In this document: in pieces, positions 1-7,473 of the stretch
Layout: the number at the start of each line of letters is the position of its first letter
Numbering within the stretch: the stretch's first letter is position 1
From: a virus
Strand: one strand, 5' to 3'
Virus record (IMG/VR): IMGVR_UViG_3300017697_000024
Location: 1-45,915 of that record
DNA length: 45,915 bases
Notes under the pieces: generated by a model
What the model saw: only the letters and a program-made list of their open reading frames with translations
Told to the model about the DNA's origin: nothing
The model's database searches: none
Program-made: the position numbers and the translations under genes

Positions 1-48
1 GCCAAAGCTATGGAATCTAAACCAAAAAAGAAAAAAAATGGCAAATAA
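1..48 (+). CDS. 3' end of an upstream gene (partial)
   Basis: Frame 1 is open from the first base and gives 15 residues, ending in a lysine-rich tail (KPKKKKNGK) before TAA. The stop overlaps the start of the next gene (ATGGCAAATAA), the tight spacing used throughout this genome. Only the C-terminus is present, so no function can be assigned. A portal, scaffold or capsid gene would be expected upstream of this late region, but nothing here shows it. Confidence 0.5.
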   Translation, partial: AKAMESKPKKKKNGK

Positions 49-415
49 ACCACTTAACATATCAGAATCGGCTGCTGTGCAAATGCCAATGAAAACAGTT
101 GCTAGTTTAATTATTTTAGTAGCTATGGGTGTATTTGCATATACAGAACTAACTTCAAGGTTAGTATCGTTAGAAACTTCAAGAGAATTGTTTGAAAATG
201 ATTTGCTTAAAAAATCTGAACAAGTACCTGTAGATCAAGAACAACATTTTTTATTAGAAGATTTATATAAATCTGTAGAAAAAATGGAAGAAACTCAAGA
301 GATGAATATGACTAATAAAGTTAATATAGAATTTTTAAGAGATCAATTAGAAAAAGCATTAAGTGATATTGAAGATTTAAAAGATAAGGTTAGAGCAAAT
401 GGGACGAGTCACTAG
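38..415 (+). CDS. Small membrane protein with coiled coil
   Basis: A 125-residue protein with one N-terminal transmembrane segment (about residues 20-38, TVASLIILVAMGVFAYTEL) after a short polar N-terminus, then a long charged, heptad-like region (about 45-118) likely to form a coiled coil. No enzymatic motif is visible. This topology (short cytoplasmic N-terminus, one anchor, long periplasmic helix) is what an inner-membrane spanin or holin accessory protein would have, and an endolysin lies 1 kb downstream, but that role is inference. I recall close relatives in uncultured marine phages, always uncharacterised. There is no clear SD, so translation may be coupled to the preceding gene, whose stop it overlaps. 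Confidence 0.75.
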   Translation: MANKPLNISESAAVQMPMKTVASLIILVAMGVFAYTELTSRLVSLETSRELFENDLLKKSEQVPVDQEQHFLLEDLYKSVEKMEETQEMNMTNKVNIEFLRDQLEKALSDIEDLKDKVRANGTSH

Positions 416-563
416 AAAAATAGTTGAGTACATTAGTGATATGGAAAAGAAAGCTAAACAAATGAGCTTTATAAGAAATTTAAAAAAAGAAGTTGAAACT
501 GGCAAACATGGTACACAAAAGTATGTCATTAAACAAGGACAAAACAAAGGTAAAGTATTATGA
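399..563 (+). CDS. Small basic protein, 54 aa
   Basis: Starts at an ATG inside the end of the preceding gene and stops at TGA in an ATGA overlap with the next gene, so it fills an otherwise empty 144-base gap. The product starts MGRVTRKIVEYISDMEKK and is rich in Lys/Arg, with a probable helix followed by a GTQKYVIKQGQNKGK tail. No known domain is recognised. Both overlaps match the operon style, which supports it as a real gene; the function is unknown. Confidence 0.55.
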   Translation: MGRVTRKIVEYISDMEKKAKQMSFIRNLKKEVETGKHGTQKYVIKQGQNKGKVL

Positions 564-772
564 TTGAAACAGTTGTGGCTTTACTAATGATAGTAAATAA
601 TGAAATTAAAGAACATAGAATACAAGTTTCTATGAGTGATTGTTTAAAAGGTAAAAGAGTAGCTTCAAGAGCAATAGACAATAATGTTTCTTACCAATGT
701 ATTAAATCAAAAGCAGAATTAGAAAAAAATATTGATGGAAGTTTATCGATAAAGAAGCTAATACTGGAGTAG
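560..772 (+). CDS. Conserved small phage protein, 70 aa
   Basis: Begins with a hydrophobic stretch (MIETVVALLMIV), followed by a polar region with two cysteines (SDCLKGKR at about 27-34 and QCIKSK at about 46-51). The first 15 residues could be a weak membrane anchor or a beta-strand. The ATGA overlap with the gene before, and a stop directly followed by the next ATG, place it in one polycistronic unit. I do not recognise a named family; similar short proteins sit near lysis genes in marine phages. Function unknown. Confidence 0.6.
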   Translation: MIETVVALLMIVNNEIKEHRIQVSMSDCLKGKRVASRAIDNNVSYQCIKSKAELEKNIDGSLSIKKLILE

Positions 773-1294
773 ATGATTCAAAAAATCGAAGAAGTTTTAG
801 ATAGAAAAGAAAACGAAAATTTAAAACAATTACTATTGATATGTTCCGATTGGCGTATATCTATAGATAATGCTAAAAACGGTTATACTGTTGATAATGG
901 TTTTTGCTGCATTCCACAATCAAAACAAAACATAAACACTTCAAAAGAAAATAAAGAATTAACTGAAATAGCAGATACAATTGCTGCAAGAATTAAAAAA
1001 AAATTAAATATAAATGCAGATGTTGTAAGATATTATTACAATTTATATACTAAATCAGCAGTAGGGTCTTTACATGTTGATGAGAATGATGATAACTTTT
1101 TGTCAATTGTGTATAGCATCGATGACGATGGTTATACAATTATAAATGACGAGAAACATTATGATAAACCAAGACAAGCTAAAATCTTTAATAGCAATAT
1201 CTTGCATTGTGGAAGTCCACCAATTTACAACAAATTCAGATTTAATTTAAATATTGTATTAGAACTAAAGGAAAACTATGAACTTAAGCCGTAA
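773..1294 (+). CDS. 2OG/Fe(II)-dependent dioxygenase-like protein
   Basis: A 173-residue protein with the double-stranded beta-helix signature of 2-oxoglutarate/Fe(II) dioxygenases: HVD at 101-103 (iron-binding His and Asp), the distal His in NILHCG (H145), and an Arg (R156, KFRFNLN) where 2OG is normally bound. The C-terminal half is therefore the catalytic core, and the N-terminal 90 residues are helical and not recognised. The enzyme would couple 2OG decarboxylation to oxidation of an unknown substrate. It directly abuts the preceding stop and overlaps the endolysin gene by 17 bases. It is one of eleven genes of this fold in the window. Confidence 0.7.
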   Translation: MIQKIEEVLDRKENENLKQLLLICSDWRISIDNAKNGYTVDNGFCCIPQSKQNINTSKENKELTEIADTIAARIKKKLNINADVVRYYYNLYTKSAVGSLHVDENDDNFLSIVYSIDDDGYTIINDEKHYDKPRQAKIFNSNILHCGSPPIYNKFRFNLNIVLELKENYELKP

Positions 1295-1754
1295 TTTTAC
1301 TCTTTCAGAGTTAACTAAATCAGATACTGCAATTAGGAAGGGAATTAATAATAATCCTAACGCAGAACAAATAGAAAAATTAAAAGGTTTGTGTGAAAAT
1401 ATTTTACAGCCAGTACGTGATCACTTCGGCAGAGTTAAGGTAACCAGTGGATTTCGAAGCGTGGATTTATGTATGGCTATTGGCAGCTCTGCAAATTCGC
1501 AGCATGCCAAAGCTGAAGCCGCAGACTTCGAATGTGTTGGAGTCGACAACGCTGAACTTTTTGATTGGATTAAAAATAACCTTGAGCCAGATCAACTGAT
1601 CCTCGAATACTATACGCCTGGAGAACCTAACAGCGGATGGATACATTGCAGTTGGATTGAAGGAACACCAAGAGCTAGTTTTTTACATGCGTATAAATCA
1701 GAGGGAAGAACTAAATATAAACCAATATTAGGATCAGCCAAAGAACTTGTGTGA
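1278..1754 (+). CDS. M15-family peptidase endolysin
   Basis: A 158-residue D,D-carboxypeptidase-like protein that should cut the peptide cross-links of host peptidoglycan at lysis. The peptidase M15 zinc site is visible: SQHAKAEAADFE provides H76 and D83, WIHCSW provides H123, and E110 (LILEY) is a plausible catalytic acid. The conserved VTSGFRS segment lies at about 55-61. No signal peptide is seen, so export would rely on a holin (a candidate lies at 25209-25385). This single-domain form is common in marine phages. It overlaps its neighbours on both sides (17 bases upstream; GTGTGA downstream). Confidence 0.85.
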   Translation: MNLSRNFTLSELTKSDTAIRKGINNNPNAEQIEKLKGLCENILQPVRDHFGRVKVTSGFRSVDLCMAIGSSANSQHAKAEAADFECVGVDNAELFDWIKNNLEPDQLILEYYTPGEPNSGWIHCSWIEGTPRASFLHAYKSEGRTKYKPILGSAKELV

Positions 1755-2482
1755 GAGATATAATTGTTATTTCTGATATCTTTGACAAAGGTTTAGGAGA
1801 TCATTTCTGTGCTTCAGCTGCACTTAGGTCTTATTACAATAACAATTTTCAAGCTCATAAAATTGTGCTGTTTTCACAATATCCTGATCTGTATGCACAA
1901 CAAACTTACATAAATCAATCATTTGGTTTAGAACATTTAGCTGCATTAGATTATGGTGCTAAAACTGATTTTGAATATGAAAAGATAATACATCTTTATT
2001 CAAAGAAAGATTTTAAAGATAAAACAAATATTGTTGAACAATATTGTGAAAAACTTGGAGTAAAGCCTGAGCATTATCCTAACTTTGAAATAAGACATAA
2101 TAGGTATAAATTTGATAAGACAATACTACTAGCTTTAGAAACAGGTCAAAAACATAAGAGTGTATGGAATGCTAAAGAGGTAGAACAAGAATTAATAAAA
2201 AGATTTCCTCAATTTAACTTTGTTACAACTAAACAATTTGAACGTCTGCCTGCTGACCATTTACCTGAAATTTGCAGCAAGATGTCAGGGTATGTGTCTA
2301 TTAACTCTGGTTATTATCATCTTTTACATAATAAAGAGTATATTAAAAAAGGCATACATTTGTATGTAGATGATGTTTATAAATACAAGTTTGGCTATAA
2401 AGACTCAGTACATTATAAATTTGATAAGATCATCAATGTTGATAATCTCTGTGAAGTATTCTATAATACCTTATGCCAATAG
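1751..2482 (+). CDS. Glycosyltransferase-like protein (GT9-like fold, tentative)
   Basis: A 243-residue protein starting with GTG in the GTGTGA overlap with the endolysin gene. The N-terminal part (ISDIFDKGLGDHFCASAALRSYY) resembles the glycine-rich loop of heptosyltransferase-type GT-B enzymes (GDxxxxxPALR), and the region YVSINSGYYHLLH at about 176-190 resembles their sugar-nucleotide motif (DSGxxHLA). The Asp of that motif is Asn here, so the assignment is tentative. If correct, it would transfer a sugar to a phage or host surface component, alongside the two clearer glycosyltransferases at 15.4-17.6 kb. It could also be a related nucleotide-binding protein. Confidence 0.5.
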   Translation: MRDIIVISDIFDKGLGDHFCASAALRSYYNNNFQAHKIVLFSQYPDLYAQQTYINQSFGLEHLAALDYGAKTDFEYEKIIHLYSKKDFKDKTNIVEQYCEKLGVKPEHYPNFEIRHNRYKFDKTILLALETGQKHKSVWNAKEVEQELIKRFPQFNFVTTKQFERLPADHLPEICSKMSGYVSINSGYYHLLHNKEYIKKGIHLYVDDVYKYKFGYKDSVHYKFDKIINVDNLCEVFYNTLCQ

Positions 2483-2604
2483 GAAGAACTGCAATACCAA
2501 AACAAATAGATGGAAAGCTTAGAGGAGCGAGAGATGAAAAAAAGAAGAAAAGACGTGTCATCTCCAAATTATATCGCAAAAAGCCTAAGGTCTTCAAAGT
2601 TTAG
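2473..2604 (+). CDS. Possible small basic protein overlapping the ArfA-like gene
   Basis: An ATG inside the end of the preceding gene (ATGCCAATAG) opens a 43-codon frame. The product starts MPIGRTAIPKQIDGKLRG and ends in a Lys/Arg-rich tail (EKKKKRRVISKLYRKKPK). The beginning looks like short basic proteins of marine phages, but there is no SD, and most of the frame overlaps the better-supported ArfA-like gene in another frame. Either frame, or both, could be used. Confidence 0.35.
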   Translation: MPIGRTAIPKQIDGKLRGARDEKKKKRRVISKLYRKKPKVFKV

Positions 2605-2695
2605 TCAAAAAGTGCTACAATCTAAGAAGTTGTACAACCGCAAAAAGGAGAAGTCATACACTCTCAAAGCGGCCGCTAATAAGGAGAACAAATAA
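2534..2695 (+). CDS. ArfA-like ribosome rescue factor (probable)
   Basis: A 53-residue basic protein. The start at 2534 is chosen because GAGGAG lies 7-9 bases upstream; an in-frame ATG at 2510 has no SD. Residues 14-38 (IAKSLRSSKFSQKVLQSKKLYNRKK) fit the ArfA core, in which a 'LLxxPLFRQRVExxKKGKGSYxRK' pattern is typical: a short helix, F-x-Q-x-V, then KK-x-Y-x-RK. ArfA frees ribosomes stalled on mRNAs lacking a stop codon by recruiting release factor 2. The match is by eye to a short basic protein, so a nucleic-acid-binding protein of another kind remains possible. TAATG overlap with the next gene. Confidence 0.5.
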   Translation: MKKRRKDVSSPNYIAKSLRSSKFSQKVLQSKKLYNRKKEKSYTLKAAANKENK

Positions 2696-3390
2696 TGGCT
2701 ACATCTGGAACAGTTGCTTTTAATTTAAGCATAGATGAAATTATTGATGAGGGTTATGAGAGATGTGGTTTATCTACTAACTCTGGTTATGATATGCGTT
2801 CAGCAAGAAGAAGCTTAAATCTTCTTTTATCTGAATGGGGTAATAGAGGAATACATCTATGGAAAGTAGCTTTGCATGAAGCAGCTTTAGTTTCAGGACA
2901 AGCTGAGTATGCTGTAAGCTCTAGTGTAAGTGATGTACTAGAAGCTTTTGTTTCTTCTACAGCTGCATCAGGTGATAGTGCAAGTACTCAAGATATATCT
3001 TTATCAAAAATTGACAGATCTACATATGCTGCTTTACCAAATAAGTTATCTGTAGGACAACCATCACAATATTATGTTGCAAGAGAAACAACACCTAAAA
3101 TTTATTTATACCAAGCACCTGATTTAAATACTTATACAACTTTAAAATACTATGTGATAAAAAGAATTGAAGACGCTGGAGCATATACTAATGACCCCGA
3201 TGTAGTTTATAGATTTTTACCTTGTTTAGCTGCAGGTATGGCTTACTACACGTCTATGAAAAAAGCTCCTCAACTTGTTCAACAAAATAAATTAATTTAT
3301 GAGGATGAACTAAAAAGAGCTTTAGATGAAGATGGTCAAAGAGCTTCTACGTTTATATCACCTCAGACATATTTTGGAGATGGTGTATAA
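2695..3390 (+). CDS. Head-tail adaptor-like virion protein
   Basis: A 231-residue protein. The N-terminus (SIDEIIDEGYERCGLSTNSG...SARRSLNLLLSEWGNRGIHLW) has the helical pattern of connector/adaptor proteins below the portal, similar in layout to P22 gp4: an opening helix, a second helix ending in EW, then a beta-rich middle. It begins a block of structural genes coupled by single-base overlaps (TAATG), and a SU10-type adaptor follows two genes later. Role in closing the head and joining the tail is inferred from pattern and position. It has an upstream AAGGAG SD at about 2683. Confidence 0.6.
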   Translation: MATSGTVAFNLSIDEIIDEGYERCGLSTNSGYDMRSARRSLNLLLSEWGNRGIHLWKVALHEAALVSGQAEYAVSSSVSDVLEAFVSSTAASGDSASTQDISLSKIDRSTYAALPNKLSVGQPSQYYVARETTPKIYLYQAPDLNTYTTLKYYVIKRIEDAGAYTNDPDVVYRFLPCLAAGMAYYTSMKKAPQLVQQNKLIYEDELKRALDEDGQRASTFISPQTYFGDGV

Positions 3391-3839
3391 TGGGTAAGTT
3401 TGCAACTGGAAAAAGATCATTAGCTATATCTGATAGATCAGGACAAGCTTTTCCATATAATGAAATGGTAAAAGAATGGAATGGTTCATTAGTGCATACA
3501 TCTGAATATGAACCAAAACATCCACAGATTAGAAGACGAAGACAAGTATCTGATGCAATAGCTTTACAGAATGCAAGAGTACAAAAGTTTCAACAACCTA
3601 TACAACCATTTATAAATAATCCTACAAGTGATGTGACTATAACTAACTCTGGTGGAACAATGGTTGGTGTTGCTAATTTAGAATTACCTGGAGACTTCGC
3701 ATTCAAAACACAAGATTTTGAAATTACAAGAAATGGAGTAACTTCTATACTTCATTCTATGATTCCAGAAGATCCTGCTTTACAAAATAGAAGAAGACAA
3801 TTAAACGCACAATTGGGTGCAGTAACAGTGGTAACATAA
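3390..3839 (+). CDS. Conserved virion-associated protein
   Basis: A 149-residue protein with a conserved-looking N-terminus (ATGKRSLAISDRSGQAFPYNEMVKEWNGSLVH). This is a pattern I recall from marine phage structural clusters, usually next to head-tail adaptor genes. The middle is polar and rich in Arg and Gln; the end is beta-like. No enzyme motif or membrane segment. Its place between two adaptor genes, with 1-base TAATG overlaps, suggests a small connector or head-completion part, but the function has not been shown to my knowledge. Confidence 0.6.
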   Translation: MGKFATGKRSLAISDRSGQAFPYNEMVKEWNGSLVHTSEYEPKHPQIRRRRQVSDAIALQNARVQKFQQPIQPFINNPTSDVTITNSGGTMVGVANLELPGDFAFKTQDFEITRNGVTSILHSMIPEDPALQNRRRQLNAQLGAVTVVT

Positions 3840-4492
3840 TGGCAGTAACATACGCAAATTTTTTAACACAAATTAGAAACTACACAGAAGTAGATAGTAA
3901 TGTTTTGACTGATGCTATTATTCAAGATTTTATAAGATCTGTGGAATTAGATATTGCAGGTAAGGTTGATTATGATGATTTAAGAAAATACTCAAACTCT
4001 ACGTTTACTGCTTCAAACAGATATGTAAGTCTTCCATCTGATTTAACAATTATTAGATCTGTTCAAGTAATTAGCGGTTCTACTAGAACATTTTTAGAAA
4101 AAAGAGATACAAGTTTTATATCTGAATATAATAACAACGCAGCTACAGGACTACCTAAATATTATGCTAATTGGGATGACTTCAATTTTATAGTAGCTCC
4201 AATCCCTGATTCTAATTATAGTGTACAAATAAACTACATACAGGATCCACCTCAATTTACTTCATCTACCGAAACTTTTATTTCTAAGTATCAGGAGTCT
4301 ATGTTATTACATGGGACACTAGCTGAAGCATACCGGTTCTTAAAAGGGCCTATGGATCTATACAACCTCTATCAAAAGAAGTATGATGAAGAAGTACAAA
4401 ATTTTGCTCTTCAACAAATGGGGAGAAGAAGACGTGCAGAATACGATGATGGAGTGCCAAGAATTAAGGTTCCTTCACCATCGCCAAATTAA
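3839..4492 (+). CDS. SU10-type phage adaptor protein
   Basis: A 217-residue protein resembling the adaptor family named after phage SU10, which binds under the portal ring and extends the DNA channel to the tail. The helical start (TYANFLTQIRNYTEVDSNVLTDAIIQDFIRSVELDI), a central beta domain (RYVSLPSDLTIIRSV; YYANWDDFNFIVAPIPDS), and a C-terminal helix pair (SMLLHGTLAEAYRFLKGP...LYQKKYDEEV) follow the family order. The length is normal. It overlaps the preceding stop by one base and ends a tightly packed adaptor block. Confidence 0.7.
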   Translation: MAVTYANFLTQIRNYTEVDSNVLTDAIIQDFIRSVELDIAGKVDYDDLRKYSNSTFTASNRYVSLPSDLTIIRSVQVISGSTRTFLEKRDTSFISEYNNNAATGLPKYYANWDDFNFIVAPIPDSNYSVQINYIQDPPQFTSSTETFISKYQESMLLHGTLAEAYRFLKGPMDLYNLYQKKYDEEVQNFALQQMGRRRRAEYDDGVPRIKVPSPSPN

Positions 4493-4513
4493 TAATTTAG
4501 AAGGAGGCCTACT

Positions 4514-4948
4514 ATGGCAATAACAACTAACGCAATCTGTAATTCTTTTAAAAAAGAATTATTAGAAGCAAAACATGACTTCACTCAGACTACTGGTGAT
4601 AAATTTAAATTATCTATGTACACTAGCTCAGCAACTTTAGGTAAATCTACAACTTCATTTACAACTGGTAACGAAGTTACGTCACCTGCTGGATACACTT
4701 CAGGTGGAGGTGCTCTTGTTAACACAGGAACATCATTAGCTTCAAACACAGCTATAACTGACTTTGCAGACCTATCGTTTACAAACGTTACATTAACTGC
4801 GAGAGGTTCACTAATTTATAATACATCTAACTCTAATAGTGCGGTGGCTGTATTGGATTTTGGTGGTGATAAGACTGCAACTAGCGGAACTTTCACTATT
4901 CAATTTCCTGCGTTTACAACCTCTGCTGCAATATTAAGGATTGCATAA
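4514..4948 (+). CDS. Phage structural protein (tail/decoration type)
   Basis: A 144-residue protein of a type seen in many phages near tail genes: AICNSFKKELLEAKHDF at the start, then KFKLSMYTSSATLGKSTTSF, YTSGGGALVNTG, TLTARGSLIYNTSNSNSAVAVLDFGGDKTATSGTF. It is beta-strand rich, with no transmembrane segment or catalytic motif. A strong SD (AAGGAGG at about 4500) precedes the ATG, consistent with high expression. Exact virion position (tail decoration, or fibre or tail attachment) cannot be read from the sequence. Confidence 0.65.
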   Translation: MAITTNAICNSFKKELLEAKHDFTQTTGDKFKLSMYTSSATLGKSTTSFTTGNEVTSPAGYTSGGGALVNTGTSLASNTAITDFADLSFTNVTLTARGSLIYNTSNSNSAVAVLDFGGDKTATSGTFTIQFPAFTTSAAILRIA

Positions 4949-4964
4949 GAAGTAAAAGGTATGA

Positions 4965-6182
4965 ATGTCGAAAACATGGGGTGCACTTGATTGGGGACAA
5001 GGTAGCTGGGCAGCACAAGGTGATGCCGGTGTTACTGTTACTGGTCTAAGTGCCTCCACGACAATCACAAATGTAGTACCTGACACTGAAGTTAATTCAG
5101 GTTATGGTAGAGCAGCTTGGAGCGAAGGTTCTTGGGGTATTGCTGGAGATGTATTAGCTCAAGGGCAACAATTACAAACACAAATTACAGCAGTCGTTGT
5201 CGATAACGAAATCAACGTAGGTTGGGGTGGAGACACTTGGGGAGAAAATGCTTGGGGAGAATTATCAGGTGTTTATCAAGATGTAACTGGACAATCATTA
5301 ACACCAACAACAGGTTCACCAACACCTAGAGGTGATTGTAATATTGAAGTAGGATCTGTTAGCTTAACATCATCTATTGGCCAAGGTATATACGGAGTAT
5401 CATTTACTTTTGATGCTACTGGGTTATCTTTATCTACCTCAATGGGAGAAGAGACAATTGGAATAGGTGTAAACGTAACTGGATCACAACTTCAAACAAC
5501 TCCTGGAGGAGTAACTATTGATGAAAGCTTACTAACTGGAATTGGTTGGGGTAGAAGAGCTTGGGGTAACCTTGCTTGGGGTGAAGCATATTCAGTAGTA
5601 TTAACTGGACAAGAATTATCATCTTCAATTGGTGAAGAGACAGCGTTTACAGATGTTACTGTATCTGTCACTGGACAAGAAATGTCTATGACTTTAGCTG
5701 GTAACTTCTCAATACAAATTGACCAAGATATATTTGTATTTGCAACAGAAGACCAATTAGATTTATCATTAGGTAACTTTAGTTTAGAACAAAGCACTAA
5801 TGAAACAGCTACCGGACAACAATTAACAAGCACTACTGGAGACGTAGAAGCATTTCAAAACACGCCTGTTGATGTAACAGGAATATCACTATCTTCAAGC
5901 TTAGGTTCTATTAATTTAATACAATCAACCGTAGAGCCTGTAACAGGTATTGCAGCAACTTTGGAACTAGGGGACGAAGAAGAAATTCCAGGACAAGTTA
6001 TAGGTGTGACGGGTCAGGCCTTAACATCAGCTGCAGGTTCTGTAACAATTGCAGCAAATGCTGATGTTTCATTAACTGGCATATCATTGACTTCTTCAGT
6101 AGGTGCACCTAATATAACTGCGTGGGCTGAAATAAATCCAGGTGTAAACAATGTTTGGGAGCCTGTTGACTTAGCCGCTTAG
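4965..6182 (+). CDS. Repeat-rich virion protein (WG and VTGQ repeats)
   Basis: A 405-residue protein made of two interleaved repeat types. Four tryptophan-glycine blocks of the form WGxxxWGxGxWG occur (residues 5-16, about 46-57, 88-101, 195-206). Between and after them lie about a dozen beta-like repeats of 20-25 residues built on VTGQxLxSSxG. Such repeats suggest an elongated or beta-solenoid surface or tail protein; no enzyme is seen. The start at 4965 is preferred because the ATG at 4961 opens a frame that stops after 9 codons. AAAAGG upstream serves as SD. It lies just before the tail fibre. Confidence 0.65.
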   Translation: MSKTWGALDWGQGSWAAQGDAGVTVTGLSASTTITNVVPDTEVNSGYGRAAWSEGSWGIAGDVLAQGQQLQTQITAVVVDNEINVGWGGDTWGENAWGELSGVYQDVTGQSLTPTTGSPTPRGDCNIEVGSVSLTSSIGQGIYGVSFTFDATGLSLSTSMGEETIGIGVNVTGSQLQTTPGGVTIDESLLTGIGWGRRAWGNLAWGEAYSVVLTGQELSSSIGEETAFTDVTVSVTGQEMSMTLAGNFSIQIDQDIFVFATEDQLDLSLGNFSLEQSTNETATGQQLTSTTGDVEAFQNTPVDVTGISLSSSLGSINLIQSTVEPVTGIAATLELGDEEEIPGQVIGVTGQALTSAAGSVTIAANADVSLTGISLTSSVGAPNITAWAEINPGVNNVWEPVDLAA

Positions 6183-6221
6183 CAATAGTAAAATTATACT
6201 TAAATTAGGAGAAAAAAATTT

Positions 6222-7472
6222 ATGGCATCTAATTATTCATCTGACCTTGCACTGGAGTTAATGACCACTGGTGAAAACGCTGGTACATGGGGAGATAAAA
6301 CTAATACAAACTTAAACTTAATTCAACAAGCAGTCGCTGGTTATGAAGCAGTAGCATTAGCTGATGGTGGAACAGTAACACTAGTTATGTCTGATGCTGC
6401 ATTATCAAATGCAAGAAACATGGTAATTAAATTTACTGGTACTTTAACTGGAGCTTCTGCTGTACATATTCCAGACTCAATAGAAAAATTTTATATATTT
6501 GATTGTTCTGCTGTTACAGGTGTAACAAACTTAACTATCAAAACTGTTAGTGGAACTGGCTTTACTGTAGGCGAAGCAAAAATTATAGCTGCTTACACAG
6601 ACGGAACTAACTTAAACGAAATTGCACTTAATACAATTGGTGGTACAATTGGTACTGCTCAAATTGATGACGATGCAATTACAAACGCTAAGATTGCAGA
6701 CGATGCGATTCAAGCTGCACAAATTTCAAACAACGCAGTTGTAACGGCAGGCATTTTAGATGCAAATGTAACTACTGCTAAAATTGCGGATGATGCAGTA
6801 ACTCAAGCAAAAATTGCAGATGATGCTGTTGGTGCTGACCAACTTGTTAACACTGCAGTAAGTGCAGGAACTTACACAGCTGCAACTATTACAGTTGATG
6901 CTCAAGGAAGACTTACTGCTGCTTCTGCAGGAGCTTCTGCAGTTCCAGATATGATACTTACTCAATCATTTGTTGGCCCATCTTCTGGAACTTTTACAAA
7001 ATCAACTAACGCTAATTTTGTTGGGTCTTACATTGTTGGTGGCGGAGGAAATGGTGGTAACAACCAACCTGGATTTAACTCAACTGGAGGAACTGGTGGA
7101 AAAGGTGGCTTCGGTTATTTTGCTGCACCCTCAGGAAGTCCATTAACAGTCCCTTACTCTATTCCTGGCCCTGGTGGAGGAACAACAAATCTTTCAAACA
7201 TTGGTAGAGCTAATGGTGGAGGTGAAGGACAAACTGGAAGAAACTCTAATGGATTTAGAGGAGCTCCTGGTACTGTCGGAAGTATTACAACTGCTCCATC
7301 AAACATTGCAAATGTTTCTTATGACTACGGAGGAAACACAGGTTTTGCGGATAATATAAGACTTATTATTACTGGTTCAAACAACATCGGTTCAGGTGGC
7401 CCTAACGGAACAGCACCGGGTTCACAAGGAAGACCAGGCGGAATAATAGTTTATGAGGATTTAGGTACGTAA
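6222..7472 (+). CDS. Tail fibre with glycine-rich C-terminal domain
   Basis: A 416-residue fibre. Residues 1-45 (MASNYSSDLALELMTTGENAGTWGDKTNTNLNLI) are the N-terminal virion-attachment motif common to marine phage fibres. About 145-215 are short repeats centred on AKIADDAV, the pattern of trimeric fibre shafts. The last 150 residues are very glycine-rich (GGGGNGGNNQ, GGTGGKGGFGY, GPGGGT, GGPNG), like the polyglycine-helix adhesin tips of some phages, so this is the likely receptor-binding end. An AGGAGAA SD lies 12 bases before the ATG. A run of dioxygenase genes begins two genes downstream. Confidence 0.8.
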   Translation: MASNYSSDLALELMTTGENAGTWGDKTNTNLNLIQQAVAGYEAVALADGGTVTLVMSDAALSNARNMVIKFTGTLTGASAVHIPDSIEKFYIFDCSAVTGVTNLTIKTVSGTGFTVGEAKIIAAYTDGTNLNEIALNTIGGTIGTAQIDDDAITNAKIADDAIQAAQISNNAVVTAGILDANVTTAKIADDAVTQAKIADDAVGADQLVNTAVSAGTYTAATITVDAQGRLTAASAGASAVPDMILTQSFVGPSSGTFTKSTNANFVGSYIVGGGGNGGNNQPGFNSTGGTGGKGGFGYFAAPSGSPLTVPYSIPGPGGGTTNLSNIGRANGGGEGQTGRNSNGFRGAPGTVGSITTAPSNIANVSYDYGGNTGFADNIRLIITGSNNIGSGGPNGTAPGSQGRPGGIIVYEDLGT

Positions 7473-7473
7473 T

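Noticed and set aside
4961-4990. ATG at 4961 as the start of the WG-repeat protein
   Set aside because: Its frame stops after nine codons; the ATG four bases later leads into the long frame.
6166-6200. Possible promoter TTGACT...TATACT before the tail fibre
   Set aside because: The boxes are 23 bases apart, too far for a sigma70 promoter.
6660-6840. Repeats in the tail fibre as a CRISPR-like array
   Set aside because: The repeats are in-frame AKIADDA codons of a coding sequence, not identical repeats with unique spacers.
5492-6965. Minus-strand open frames opposite the repeat-rich virion protein (5492-5833) and the tail fibre (6756-6965)
   Set aside because: They are mirror frames of repetitive coding sequence, rich in Ser/Cys, with no SD, and would run against strongly coding + strand genes.
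7174-7359. Leu/Glu-rich + strand frame within the tail fibre gene
   Set aside because: It is the shifted reading of GGA/GGT glycine codons and has no start signal; the fibre frame is clearly the real one.
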